From Clavulina sp. PMI_390 (Eukaryota > Basidiomycota > Agaricomycetes > Cantharellales > Hydnaceae), in contig WIDE01000070.1 in NCBI GenBank assembly GCA_015039315.1, positions 109,568 through 173,567 on the forward strand: 64,000 bases of DNA. The letters are read 5' to 3'. The notes beneath the pieces were generated by a model. It did not search any database, had not been told where the DNA came from, and saw only the letters and a program-made list of their open reading frames with translations. Position 1 is the first letter of the stretch; each line of letters opens with the position of its first letter. Below are positions 37,989 to 49,956 of this stretch, piece by piece. The position numbers were made by a program, and so were the translations under genes.

Positions 37989-39437
37989 ATGGGCTTTAAC
38001 AACGCTACCACTGGTACCGAGGTGGCCGCTGCTTATAAGGCCAGTATTGAGGGAAAGACCAGTATGTTTTTCAGCAGGAGATAGTATGCGAGGTATCTGA
38101 CGATAGACCCCTCATGCGTCTGTAGTCATCATCACCGGGGTAAGCCCATCCTCCATTGGAGCTGCCTATGCCCACGCTCTCGCGCCATATGCGAAGACCA
38201 TCATCGTAGCAAGTCGATCCGCCGAAAGGTCTGGCTGTACCCGATTCTATTTACAGGCACTAAATGACAATCCATTTTAGGGCAGAAGAAGCTGTAAAGC
38301 CCATTCGAGAGGAAAACCCTCGGGTTGACATCCAAGTCGTCCAGCTCGACCTCACCTCTGAGGCATCCATTAGGGCTGCTGCTGCCAAAATCATCTCTTT
38401 CGGCCATTTGATCGATGTGCGTGGTCAATATATCGCTTCTGTCGTTCCTCAGATGACTCATGCAGCTCTTCCCTCGGTCACGTAGGTTTTGATCAACAAT
38501 GCCGCTCCCATCGTCCGGGACGAGAAACAGGCTTTTACAGAGAACCAGTTTGAGATCCAGATCGGCGGCAGCTATTTCGGTCACTTTCTGTTCACATCTC
38601 TCCTATTCCCTCGCCTCCTACCCACTGCAGGCCCTGAAGAAAACAGGAAACCTCGTGTCATCAATGTCACATCGATCGCGGCCTTCTTCAATGCTCCCAT
38701 GCGATGGGATGATATTCATTTCACAAAGAGGCCAGAGGATTACGATAGGTACGCGGCGTACAACCAAAGCAAGACGGCGCTCGGTCTGTTTAGCGTAGCT
38801 CTGGCAGAGCGCTTCGGAAAGGCTGGGCTTTTATCGTTCTCCGCTGATCCTGGGAGTATGTTGCCTCACTTGCATGGAACCTAGTCGCTTGGCTTTTATT
38901 TTCTTCTGTGATGCTGACCCATTGTGGAACATTTTCCAATTTCCAGCTGTACCTGGAACGAATATGCACTCTACAATCCCAAAGGAGTACTTTTTGTCCA
39001 GAGGTACGCAAGATCTTCAACTAGCAGTCTGGCTCAGTGAAGCTGATCATATACCATTTATAGGCCTGATGAACGAAGATGGCACGTACAATATGTTTAC
39101 CAAAACCTTCGACCAAGGGGCCGCCAGGTTAGGGGAACGACAAATTAACTCAAGTAGGTTTTCGCTAATCTCCGTGGCATTGTAGTATCATCTTCGCGGC
39201 ATTCGATCCTTCGATCGCTGCCCATAACGGCGAGATGATCGAGGATTCGGCTTTGGCTCGTGAATCCCTCCCTCCCCAGATGAAAATACCTGAGTACTAC
39301 ACATCCCTTGTGAGTAAATTCCTCACTGGTAGTTTGTCAAGCAAGTTAACAATCGACGGATGATGAAGGACGAGGCCACAAAGCTCTGGAATGTGAGCGA
39401 GGCAGCATGGGGAATCAAGTTTGGGCAATCGGCCTGA
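37989..39437 (+). CDS. Short-chain dehydrogenase/reductase, tandem copy 2
   Basis: Eight exons: 37989-38061, 38126-38228, 38281-38416, 38486-38855, 38947-39003, 39064-39127, 39186-39309, 39369-39437; 331 aa. The first three and the fifth and sixth exons have exactly the same lengths as in copies 1 and 3 (73, 103, 136, 57, 64 nt). Motifs: IIITGVSPSSIGAAY, DLTSEASIRAA, VLINNAAP, VTSIAAFFN, AAYNQSKTA. The last acceptor is GATGAAG rather than the usual CAG or TAG. The substrate is unknown; it differs from copy 1 in the loop after NNA and in the C-terminal substrate region. Confidence 0.92.
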
Positions 39438-40463
39438 GTTGAAGTGGATGATCTCCATGCGATAGCCTTGAGGGGAAAGGCTCGAGGCGCTGTGAATCAA
39501 AATATTAGTTTTGTTCGATTCGATTCATTTTACATGTAAGAATATTCACGGTGTCCCCATCATTGCCCCAGTTCGAGTAGTTATATTCCAAACAATCACC
39601 GGATTATCAGCTCCTCATATTGGGACTCCAATGTAACATAAATCCAAAGAGTTTTCGTGCTAATTTCTGTGTGCATTATATTGATACACGAATAAAGCAG
39701 CGGTAGGAGTTCATTAGCACTTTGAGACAGAGAAAGCGATTGAGCGACCACATCCTTCATTCATGATACAGGTCGGGGATTCGTTTCGAACGTGCTACAA
39801 TCCTCAGCTTTGAATATTCAATGTACCACCTATTTCCTCGTATTGATGAGTAGTCAAGCTCTCTGGTTTCCCCTCGTGGATTGGTCGTTGATGACGTCAT
39901 GATATGACGCACCATCGAAAGCATCATGACCCTCGCGGGGGGATTCCGTAGGTTCCGCCACGACGTTGCGATTCTTCTGAGGATTCGCCAATTCTGAGCC
40001 AACCCGCCAAATGAATCGGCGGCCGTGTCTGCTGCCTAGAGTAAATAAAGTCAAACAACTATGTCAGCCGGCGGGCATTGATCACCTCGAAAATGCCGTG
40101 CAATTCATCGACGGGATTATCCCTCGGGGAGTGAAGTGTGGCTCCCAGCCAATCAGATTGAGTTGACGGGATGCTGGTCTTATGGCGGGGAAGCGCTGAA
40201 TGGTATCACTCGGTCTCTGCTCACTCCAACATAAGTCCCCTCTGGAAATCTTTGCTTTTCCTTCGTCAGCATAACACCTCGCTGACAGGTGTATGAAATA
40301 CTCTTGGTCATCGTCCACCATTTCCGAGGATGATGTGGAGACTTGAACTAATTTGCTTCACACCTCGAAGCTGGAGGTATAAAGCCAGCGCTGAACACCC
40401 CTCCTCGACCTGCACTTCAACCCCACCTAGCTACTTCCTTCTTCCTCTCCAATTCTCTGCAGC
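39438..40463. other. Intergenic between dehydrogenases 2 and 3
   Basis: About 1 kb without a gene; the TATA box of copy 3 is at 40378-40384. Confidence 0.4.
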
Positions 40464-41899
40464 ATGACGTTCAGCGAGACTACCACTGCGGCACAAGTTG
40501 TCCAAGCGTACAAGGATGTGATCAAAGGCAAAAACAGTGCGTAGTTTTCTACCTCTAGTGTTGTGTAAATCTAACCACCCTCCTCCCAGTCGTGATCACC
40601 GGCGTCAGTCCCACGTCTGTGGGCGCCGAATATGTTGCCGTCCTAGCCCCATACACGCGTACCATCATCATCGCCACTCGATCAATCGAGAGGTTTGTGC
40701 TCGTTAGAGACTCTTGTATGGGTGGAACGCTTACCTCATTCCAAACGTTGACAGAGCGGAGCAGGCGATCGCCCAAACACGCCGCGACCATCCCAAAGCA
40801 GATATCCGTGTTGTCGAGCTGGACCTTACATCGGGAGCGTCCATTCGTACCGCTGCGGCCGCGATCAACGCGTTCGCTATTCCTATTCACGTGAGCCTTT
40901 CTTTCTGCAATCGTTCGTTATGGTCCTGCGGCTCAATACCCACCACCGTGGTCTTCTTTGTGGAAATATAGGTCCTCCTGAACAACGCGATGGTCCCGCA
41001 AGTCGACGACCTGCTCCGAACCAAAGAAAACTTCGAGTTCCAGATTGGAGGAAATCATTTCGGCCATTTCCTCTTCACCTCGCTGCTCTTCCATAGCGTG
41101 CTCGCCTCACGCGACGCCCAATGGACACCTCGCATTGTTAATCTCTCGTCTGCTGGTGCATTCTGGGGTGGTGCAATCCGCTGGGATGATATGCACTTTA
41201 CAAAGCGGCCGGATGAATACAGCAAGCATCCTGCCTATAACCAGTCCAAGACAGCGAATGCACTCTTCACCCTCGGCCTAGCGAAGCGATATCCGGACGT
41301 GGTCTCTCTTGCCGTGCATCCAGGACGTGAGTCTCATCTCCGTATTATCGAGGCCAAGTTGGCAAAAAGGTCTAATGTTCATAACATAACAGTGGCCCTC
41401 GGAACCAACGTAGGACAAACGATCCCAAGGTCCCACCTCCTATCTATGGGTGCGTCTTCTCAACCTTATAACGTATGGTTTCCGTCTCACAGCAGTTGTC
41501 CTCTAATTTCACATGTAGGGCTAATCAACGAGGACGGTTCGCACAACATCTTCCAGAAGTCGAACGCGCAGGCAGCTGCTACGTGAGCTTAATTCATCTA
41601 GTACCACAGTCGGCTCTGTTATTAACATCTCCTGCTTTAGGTCCCTTTTTGCAGCATTCGACCCTTCCATTGCCTCTCAGAATGGAGCATTCCTGTCTGA
41701 TTGTGACCTGGGGTCAAAGACCCTCCCCTTCCCGATTCCCGAGTTCTTCAGTTCCCAGGTATGTCCTCCCTGTCCAGTAATTCCTATTATCACCGCAATC
41801 ATTCTTACAGTTGGCCGTTTGCTATCGTGGTTATAGGTAGAGGCCGACAAGCTGTGGATTGTCTCTGAAGAGGCTTGGGGCGTGAAGTTCGCCGCCTAA
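40464..41899 (+). CDS. Short-chain dehydrogenase/reductase, tandem copy 3
   Basis: Eight exons: 40464-40536, 40590-40692, 40755-40890, 40972-41326, 41393-41449, 41519-41582, 41641-41758, 41837-41899; 322 aa. Motifs: VVITGVSPTSVGAEY, DLTSGASIRTA, VLLNNAM, catalytic Ser in LSSAGAFWG, PAYNQSKTA. It is the most diverged copy in the post-NNA loop (Met-Val-Pro instead of Ala-x-x). All three retain the complete catalytic triad, so none looks decayed. Function presumed to be NAD(P)-dependent oxidation or reduction of a small hydrophobic alcohol or ketone. Confidence 0.92.
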
Positions 41900-43166
41900 A
41901 CTTTGATAGATACATATGACTCTTGGGCACTGTGTACACACAATAGATGACTTGATCTCCCGAGCATGAGGACAGGTGATCTGTTCTTGGATGAAGATGT
42001 TTTTGGCGCTCTAGATTTGAGACCATGTGGCTCGCTGGTCGAAATGCTACCACCTGTCGCTGATGATGATGTGGGGTTATCATCTGGTTTGGCAAGGGGA
42101 TTCATACTAAAGATGGGCAATAGGACAAGATAGAGAATTGCGACGCTGTCGTTTTTTTGGGGTGTTATGATTGTCTGACTGCACCTTCTTAGCGCCCACA
42201 ACATGGACAAGCAGAGCTCCCTCACCCCCACGTTCGGAATGACTCCTGAGAGCATTATACATGTTGGTCCAACGCAAATTTGCTCGCCCAGGCGAACGTC
42301 CCACAAAAAAGTCCCGCCGCTATCCCAGCCTTCCCGTTGCCATAGCTCAGCGCTCGTCAACGGCCAACCCAACTGGGTGGTTCGTTCCGTTACCTTGTTT
42401 CAGGGCATGGAGGCACCGATGTCAAATCAGGTCCAAATTTCTCCTTGCACCCCGTTTGTGGTGGGAACTTCGGAAGCAGATCTTTCCACCGATCGCGTGT
42501 GGGGGACTGACGATATTCAACACTCAGAGGATCCAGACCAAAGGTGCTTACTTATCTTGGCAATTTCGTTCTGGCATAGGAGACGTGCGATTATCTAGCG
42601 CAATGCGTTGATGCGCCTTAAATAATCTTGCTGGACGGTAACCAATTCCACGACCCAAAGCTCCGGTCCATGCAGGATCGCCAGAATGTCACCCGTATCG
42701 CGGGCACCTTGTTAATGCAATCTGATACACGTCGTCGCGCTTCGATGGAGCCGGAGTCGACTGTCAGATACATTTTATTATGGCTCAGTGGGTTGCGGTT
42801 ATACATCTGCCGTGCTGCGACTCAAGCGCTCATCCCTTGTTACTTTACCGGATCTCACATATTTGTGCAAATCTGGAGCAACGGCCCGACTATAAGACTA
42901 CATTCTACACTTCTTCTGGGCCGGCCTGAAATCTCCATGCCTCTCAGCAACTGAATGAGTAGTTCCATGAATGGTTTATCAGATTTTCTGTGAGACCGCC
43001 GGCCTGTCCTAATTAAAGAGCTCGACTTAAGAGGTCCAAACCTCTTTTCCGTTTTTTCTCCTGCTGGGATGTCCGCTAAGCACCACTAAGGTCCCCGTCT
43101 ACTTCGTCCTGGGCCCAGTCTCTTTGCCAATCGGATCGGTCTAGACAGCGATTTACTATTCCTCGA
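41900..43166. other. Intergenic, 1.3 kb, no gene seen
   Basis: Open stretches at 41896-42372 (-) and 42203-42611 (+) overlap each other and match no family. Confidence 0.45.
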
Positions 43167-45060
43167 ATGGGGGTCTACACCACCCTCAATATTCCCCGTA
43201 TTCTTGCCAGCTATCTTTTTGGGCTCTGGGCTTCCTCGCTGTACGTGATTCCCATGGTATAGGTTATAGCCTGCGCAGCGAAGCAATGAACACGTAAATT
43301 TCCTACTAGTCTCTTTGGTATCATCACTGTTCAAACGTACTTATATTACCAGAAATTCCCAGGTGATCCACGCCATGTCCGAGGGTTGGTAAGTGGTGAG
43401 GTTTACCATCGAGATTTTTCTTGGTTTGCTAATATCGAATGCGGTATTCCTAGGTCACCTTGTTGTGGTGAGAGCTTTCTGGTCTGATAGAATTTGAGGC
43501 AGTGTGAATAATGATTCAACTTGGCTGGTAGGATCATGCAGGGTCTCGAAATGTAAGCATCGACTTGTGTTCAGAGACCTCATTACTCCCCCAAACCACC
43601 ATTGACGGAACCGCATTCGTAGTGGCATCTCAGCAAGAGGCGCGTACCAAGCGCTCGTCCCCAAGGAAGGATTGCTCTCTCTGATAGCGCAGCCCTGGTT
43701 AGTCCATCAGACTTCGAGAACTATCCTTCTTCTTCTAATGCTCCCGGCTTCTGATAGGTACCAGTCTTACTTTGGAACCCATGGTGTGAGTTGAGATCCT
43801 CGCAGCAACGGCATCTCGGCCATTCGATTCCCGAGTGAGGAGCTTCCAACTTATCAATTTTCTATCGAAGGTACTGGTCGCAATCATGGTGCAGGTCTTC
43901 TTCCTGACGCGGTACTGGTCATGTGAGCTTCGAAGCGTTCCTTTCCGTCATATAGCAAGAGGTTGAGCGTTTACCGTCCACCATTAGTTTCTCACAATAT
44001 CCCAGTTACTGTGGGAGTGGTAAGATGACTCCCTCACTACAACACTGCCAACATGAATCTTACTTCACGATCTGTGCCTGTTTCATCCAGGTACTGCTAG
44101 TAACCGCTGCATTAGGTAATGTCTACGATGATTCACATCCAGAGCCGCCTCTAAATTGACTTTCTTGGCTTCCGTTGGGCGTTTAAGGGCTAGGGCTGTG
44201 TGAGTGACCGAATGCCCGTGCTTGGCACGCACTATAATTGACATCCTGACAATTATCCAATTAGATATCGTGATTCGCTCGTACACCTCCCCAGAAAGTT
44301 CGATACAGACGCTGAACGCTGAGAGCAACGCGGTGACAGCCTGGTTGACGTTTGCCGTGCGCTCCCCTCGCTACCTTTTCCATGCTGGGAAAATCGAAGC
44401 CACTGACGCGTATGTATGCAGGCTACTGCTGATATAGTACTAGCAATATCCCTCGCATTGGATATACGCAAACGACGGACAGGTTATTACAAGTACAGTG
44501 CTTTGCATACGTGAAGTATGAACAACAAAAGTCTAACCAGCTCTCTAGGACCGACTCTGTGCTGAAACGGGTCGCACTCTACGGCGCCGCAACAGGAGCC
44601 GTTACTGCCACCCTGGTCACGATACAGCTTTTGATCGTTAGTTATTCGAACTTATTCTACGACAACTTGGCACTGACAATTGGCTTCTTTCTCGATTTGT
44701 CAGTTCACAGCAGGGCATATGTTTGAAGATATCGTCTTTTTCGGTTTGGTAAGTTCTTGGTCACTCGAGAGAAGCTGCTAACATTTTGCTAATACTTCTA
44801 TGCCTCGCAGCCACTTGGGGGTGTATATATCGCAACATTCCTAGCGAAGTGAGTGTCCCCAATATGTCACCATTGACATTCCAGGGTGTCAGTGCGAAGG
44901 TATGATATTGAAAATTTTTGTCACTAGTTTACACACCCGATCATCATTGCAGAAGCTGGCTTCTCAGCACCATAGCGAGCGGTTCGAGTTATCCGGTCGC
45001 CAACAACAGTCGACACAAGTTATGATCACATCTGTTGTAGTCCTTAAGCACGATGAATAG
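43167..45060 (+). CDS. DUF6534-type seven-helix membrane protein, plus-strand copy
   Basis: Sixteen exons: 43167-43240, 43310-43388, 43454-43467, 43532-43552, 43623-43697, 43758-43785, 43871-43922, 43988-44019, 44091-44115, 44188-44199, 44265-44356, 44422-44492, 44549-44636, 44704-44748, 44811-44848, 44928-45060; 292 aa. Exons of 14 and 12 nt are included. The order of segments is that of basidiomycete DUF6534 proteins: RILASYLFGLW, LFGIITVQTYLYYQKFPGDP, QVFFLTRYW, SHNIPVTVGV, a loop, ATADIVLAISLAL, RTGYY, TDSVLKRVALYGAATGAVTA, FEDIVFFGL, PLGGVYIATFLANLHTRSSL, then a hydrophilic tail. Seven transmembrane helices are expected; function unknown (often found in expanded families of mushrooms). 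Every intron position matches the three minus-strand copies at 54713-62580, which confirmed the model. No disabling change is seen. Confidence 0.88.
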
Positions 45061-46327
45061 CTGTTGTCTTATATGTATCGATGCCTTGTAGCTTTTTTGT
45101 ATTTATGCACCCTGGAGTACAACACTAATAATTCACGATTGACTGGACCATGGCGAGGAAGGCGCAAGCTCGTACCTGGAGCGCAGACAATCGAATCGAA
45201 TCGACACGAAAAACGGACTCATGTTAGTTGGTGACCTGATGATAGTAAGAAACATGGATCATGTTATTGTTGTACGTGCACGTGTGCATGATACGAGGGC
45301 AGGTAGGATACGTGGGCAGTAAGCTCAGTAGATGGCGGGGAGATGAGTGGAAGTGGCAAAGTACGACGGAGCGGCTAACTAAGATAAAGTGTGGCAGAGA
45401 TGTGAGGTGGATGGATCAATGAGTAGTAGCTAGAGAGAGGAGATGCAGGGCTTAAAGAAAGAAAGGGTAAAAGGTGAAAGGGAAAAGGGTAAGGGGTGAA
45501 GAAGGGTATGGTTAAACGACTAAATCAATTGCTAAAGAGAATGGAATCATGATGAGTGGTGTGAGTGTGAGTGTGTCCGTGTAAGGTAAGTAAGCTACAT
45601 ACAGAAAAAGTCTGTTAAAAAGTAAGAGGGGGAAAGCACGTTGATCGTAGTCGCCCATCTGGGCAAGAAAGGAAGGAGAAAGCAGGATAGTAAGTTGAAA
45701 GAAGCTACTATGCGTGGTGGTGCATCAACATAAGCGGAATGTCCCTTGAGGACACGCGAGAATAAAGAGATGCCAACGTTCAATAAGACCGAGAAGGAGA
45801 TGGAGCGAGCAATAGCGATTACTGATGGAGGAATGCGAGATAAACAATTGATGAGACGAGTGACACCCTGGCCAAAGGACGAATTACGGCGCAGACGGTC
45901 GCGAGGTTGGACAGGCGACGCCAACGTCGAGTGGTTTGATGCCAGAGGTGATAAGATATACAGTGTTGGAGGGATGATGGTGTCATCACGATGACGGTGA
46001 GAACAACAACATGATGAGGACAGGACAGAGATAGGGTGATGGTATGGTACGATGATGGGCAGAGGGAAGATCAGCGGGGCAGGAGGACATTGACCAGATA
46101 CGAGCGAGGAGGGTGGGAAAACAAGCAAGGTAAGGGAGACTCAGTGCATTGCGCGCTCGATCCGCCTGCGGGTTCGAAAGGCACTGAATCTCAACGAGAG
46201 TTTGAAAGCCTGCCATGAGCGGCGTACTCCATCCATGCATCCAGGTCTGCATGATGCATATTGATCGATCAAAAAGGGCAGATGTAGTCAGCATCTAAGA
46301 AGGGCTAGGGGAAGAAAAAAAGAGTAC
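45061..46327. other. Intergenic / 3' flank of the large low-complexity gene
   Basis: Purine-rich on the plus strand (runs of GAAAGGG-like sequence near 45460-45500). The minus-strand open stretch 45595-46128 lies downstream of the large gene and looks like 3' untranslated sequence. Confidence 0.4.
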
Positions 46328-49300
46328 TCACGCATAGTCTTCACTCTCAATGACATGCACACCTGGTCGCAAGCTGGTGCTCTTCCCATGATGACTCGGG
46401 ATATACCCTTTGCCCACCACAGTGGGCTGGGCATCGCTGGCGCCCAACGAGCTCGGCGGAGCATTCGGTCGGCGCCTGACATTGTGGTTGGAAGTAGTAC
46501 GGATGGATGCAGCAGGCGATTTCTCCCTGACTGCACCAGCGCCCGCAAACATCTCGAGGTCCTCCTGCGCGGTCGTTGCGTGAAGAGGAGCAGGGTCCGC
46601 CTTCTCGTTGACGTATTCAGGCTCACGCCGAAGGAGATCCCTCCTGAGCGCCTCCCTCGCCTCTCTGGCCTTCTCCCTCCGCTCTCTCGCCTCATCCCTG
46701 TTCCTCGTCCCGCGATGCGGTCCAATAGGGCCTTCAACCTCGAGCTGATCAAGCCCAGCGGCACGCCACTTCTCAGGATCCCGCACGATACTCGCGTCGA
46801 AGAACTGGCTCTTCACCTTCTCCGGCTCCTCGTCCTCATCGTCGTCCCCTTCCGCATCAGGATCGCGCTTCTTGTACGGCGTCGTATACGCAGGCTGGAA
46901 GGGCGAGACGGACGCGCCATGCGAGTGCGTATATCCACGCGCGGCAGCAGATTCAGGAAGAGGAGCAGCAGTTCGAGAGGCACGTTTCGAATTGGGAGTA
47001 CCGGGTCTGAAAGAGTGCACCGAAGGCGCAGGGGAGGAAGGGCGAGTATTGGGCCTGGACGAGAGCGCGGCGATAATTGGATTAACAGCAGGAGGCTCAA
47101 CCTCATCATCGTTGTTGTTCTGCACGTCATTATCATCATCATCGACTTCGTGAACATCCTTTTTCTTCTTTTTGGTGAGTTTGGCTTTTTTGGTTTTCTT
47201 CTTCTCGCCTTCGGTCTCGCCGCCGCCGCGGCTAGCGTGCTTATCATGAGATCGGCCGGTAGCATCATCACCAACGGGGCGGACGATGACAGGGCGGAAC
47301 GGACTATCGGGATCGTCCTCGGGCAGGACGCCATACCAGAACTCAGGGCCTCCATCAGGGATCGATACGACAGAGGTCATACCCAGTCGGGGCGGAGGCA
47401 TCACCGCGCTACTGGCAGCGCTGACACTGCCACTGGCGCTGATGCTGGCAGTGGCAGTGGTAGGTGGGAGGGGGGTGCGCGGTCGCGATCGAACGTGATG
47501 GGATGATGACGAAGGAGGGAGGCCAAGGCTCAACCTCGACCCCGCTCCCAAAGGAACAGCAAACTCAACTTCTTGCCCCTCCTCCACATCGTCATCGTCG
47601 CTGACCACACTCCGACTACGCGCACTCATCGCACTCGAATCATCGTCATCGTCATGCTCAATGGTGTATCTCCCACTACCACGCCGATAAGGGGAGCCAG
47701 TTCTCATCCCCATGGCGGTTGTGCCGATTCCCATTCCGCGCCCACTCACACTGCGCCGGGCAGGCGATGCCGTCCCTGACCCTGCGCGTGAGTGCGGAGC
47801 AAACGAGGTGTTCTCCACCACTGGGCGAGGGTACAGCGTGCTCCGACTGAGCTCGCGATGGGGCTGGGGGCGATAAGGAAGCGAGGCAGATGATGCAGAG
47901 GCGCGGCGCGCACCAGTTGCTGCAGTTGCGGTGGTACGCTGGGAGGCAGGACGAATGGAGGATGCCGTAGTGGAGGCAGACTGACGCCGCGGGGACGCAG
48001 GATACGGCGAGATGGGCACGTCGTACAGGAAGCGTTGCTGGTGCTGCTGTTGCTGTGAATTGCGTCGGACAGGAGTAGGTCTGGTGATACCAGTAGGAGG
48101 AAACTGAGAATCTGGAGCCGCCCCATCATGATTGTGCTCTTCAACCGCATCCACATAAACGTCCCCTTCTTCCGAAATAGAGACGGAAGCAGGAACAGAT
48201 GCGGAGACGACCGAATTGCGCAGTAACGGCGCACTCGAGGTAGACGAGTGCTGCCCGATACCGGCACCAGGACCAAGACCGATCCTTGGGGAAAGCGACC
48301 CCGCATACCCCGAATCGGTCCTCGCACCACCTGCACTCGAAGCAATATTCACAATTCGCGGCATATCAGCTCCGCCTCCTGAGGCAGAAGCTGGTTCCAC
48401 AACCACGATCGGGGCATTCGCTGGGATAGGTTCCTCCGTCACCTCTTCGTGAATGATCATTTCGGGAGGCAGCATCTCACGTTCGCTCAGGCCGGCCTCA
48501 GAGTCGTATCCAGCGCTGTCGTTCGCACGGTCCTCCTCGTCCCGATTCTGCTCGTAGTCGTGCGATTCGGGCTCGTCATGGAACTGAGAGGAGAGAAGTG
48601 GGTTGGTAGAGTTGTAGGAGGATTCACCTGCGGTGCCAGTCGACGGGTTGTGTCGATGTTGTTGGATGGGGTGGGTGGTTGCACGAGATTTGCCGTTTCT
48701 CGTCTAAACGAACGAATGATCGATCCAGCGTGAGTATTTGAGACGATCAAACAAGGCACGTGTAAAAAATCAAGAAAATGGTGATAAAAAGGTTGTCTAG
48801 GTCTAACGCCGACCGCAGCGACAACGATAAGAACAAAAGGGCGAAGGTGATTGGGATGCAACATCCAATCGGGAGCGGGGAGCCGATAAAATAGACGACA
48901 ATAGCAGAAAAAAAAATGAATCCGAATGGAAATTAGACCGTGAATACTCACCAGAGAGGGGGAAGCGTAGAGAGATACACTGCTGCTCGCAACGGGCCCG
49001 TACCCGGGGATGACACGTTCGGGTCTCCCGCCTTCATCCCCGCCGATGCCCATGATCAACCCCAGACCAGAATCCATGCTCTCTCGTTCGCGTCGCTTAC
49101 GTGCCTCGCGCTGCGCTTTGGCCCGGGCTTTGAGCGCATGCGGCGCCATTTGCGTATCGAACATGCGGAAACTTGGATCGTGCATTTGGCCACTGGAATC
49201 CGTGTATGGCCTGAAGCGATCGACCCCACCTGCTCCTCCAGCTCGCCGACGCCGCCTACGGGTTTCGGTATCCGAATCGTCATTTTCATCAGAATCGAGG

Positions 49301-49956
49301 AGATGAGAGGGGGACGATGCGATGCGGCGCGAGGAACGTGCGCGCGAGTCGGTGCTGTTGAGCGAGGGGTAAAAGGTTGGGTCGAGAATGTGTCGCAGCT
49401 CGTCCCTGTTGGGGTTGTTGTCGGCAGCAGATGATGATGCCGTGAGACGATGGAACGGGCTGTGGAGATGTGTTCTCGAGTCCCTATTATTGCTGTTGTT
49501 GTTTCGGGATGACAGTGATATGGGATGGGAGGAGGAGAGCGAGAGCGATGGGAAGGAGGACGATCCCGAAGCAAAGAAGGATGAGAAGCCACCTGACGAG
49601 GCTCGTTTGCTGTTGTTCTGTTTTTGTAGTTTATTTATCGACGGTGACACCGATGAGGAGGGTGACCCCGGCCAAAAGGAGGATGATTCGATAACGGTCG
49701 GCTGTGGTGGTGGTGGGGACATTGGGCCAGGGACACGGCTGCGCTTTGACAATCTGTTGCCGGTGTTGGAGGTGGTGCTCCTCGGCTTGCTGGGCCCAGC
49801 GCCGGCAGAGGTGGACGCGACGGCAGAGGGAGCAGCACGGCCGGAGAGCGATATCGTACTAGTCCTGTTAGGATCGAGCTGCTCGTTGGTGGGGTCCTCT
49901 GAGTGGGGATCCAGGGACGGCGCCAATCCGAGAGGTTGGTCGAGGCCGTACGCCAT
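46328..49956 (-). CDS. Large low-complexity protein of unknown function
   Basis: Two exons, 49956-48952 and 48583-46328, joined in phase 0; 1086 aa. The ATG is preceded nine bases upstream by a CAG acceptor, so a 5' UTR intron is likely. I do not recognise the protein. Most of it is Ser/Pro/Arg/Asp-rich and predicted disordered. Ordered-looking islands are the segment around DRFRPYTDSSGQMHDPSFRM and a following basic helix (ALKARAKAQREARKRRERE), a patch GPEFWYGVLPEDDPDSPFRP, a lysine-rich KKKTKKAKLTKKKKK segment beside acidic runs (likely nuclear signal), and a C-terminal part with SQFFDASIVRDPEKWRAAGL followed by a charged helix. The intron between the exons is 368 nt, unusually long here. 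It could be a scaffold or nuclear protein conserved in basidiomycetes. Confidence 0.72.

Noticed and set aside
46150..46190. GGTTCGAAA stretch considered as a tRNA
   Set aside because: The flanking bases do not form a cloverleaf.
46355..47506. Plus-strand open frame of 383 codons
   Set aside because: Antisense shadow of the large low-complexity gene; Arg-rich translation reflects the Ser/Arg/Asp codons on the other strand.
48635..48709. Possible small exon between the two exons of the large gene
   Set aside because: It has AG and GT borders, but including it breaks the phase between the flanking exons; direct joining keeps frame.
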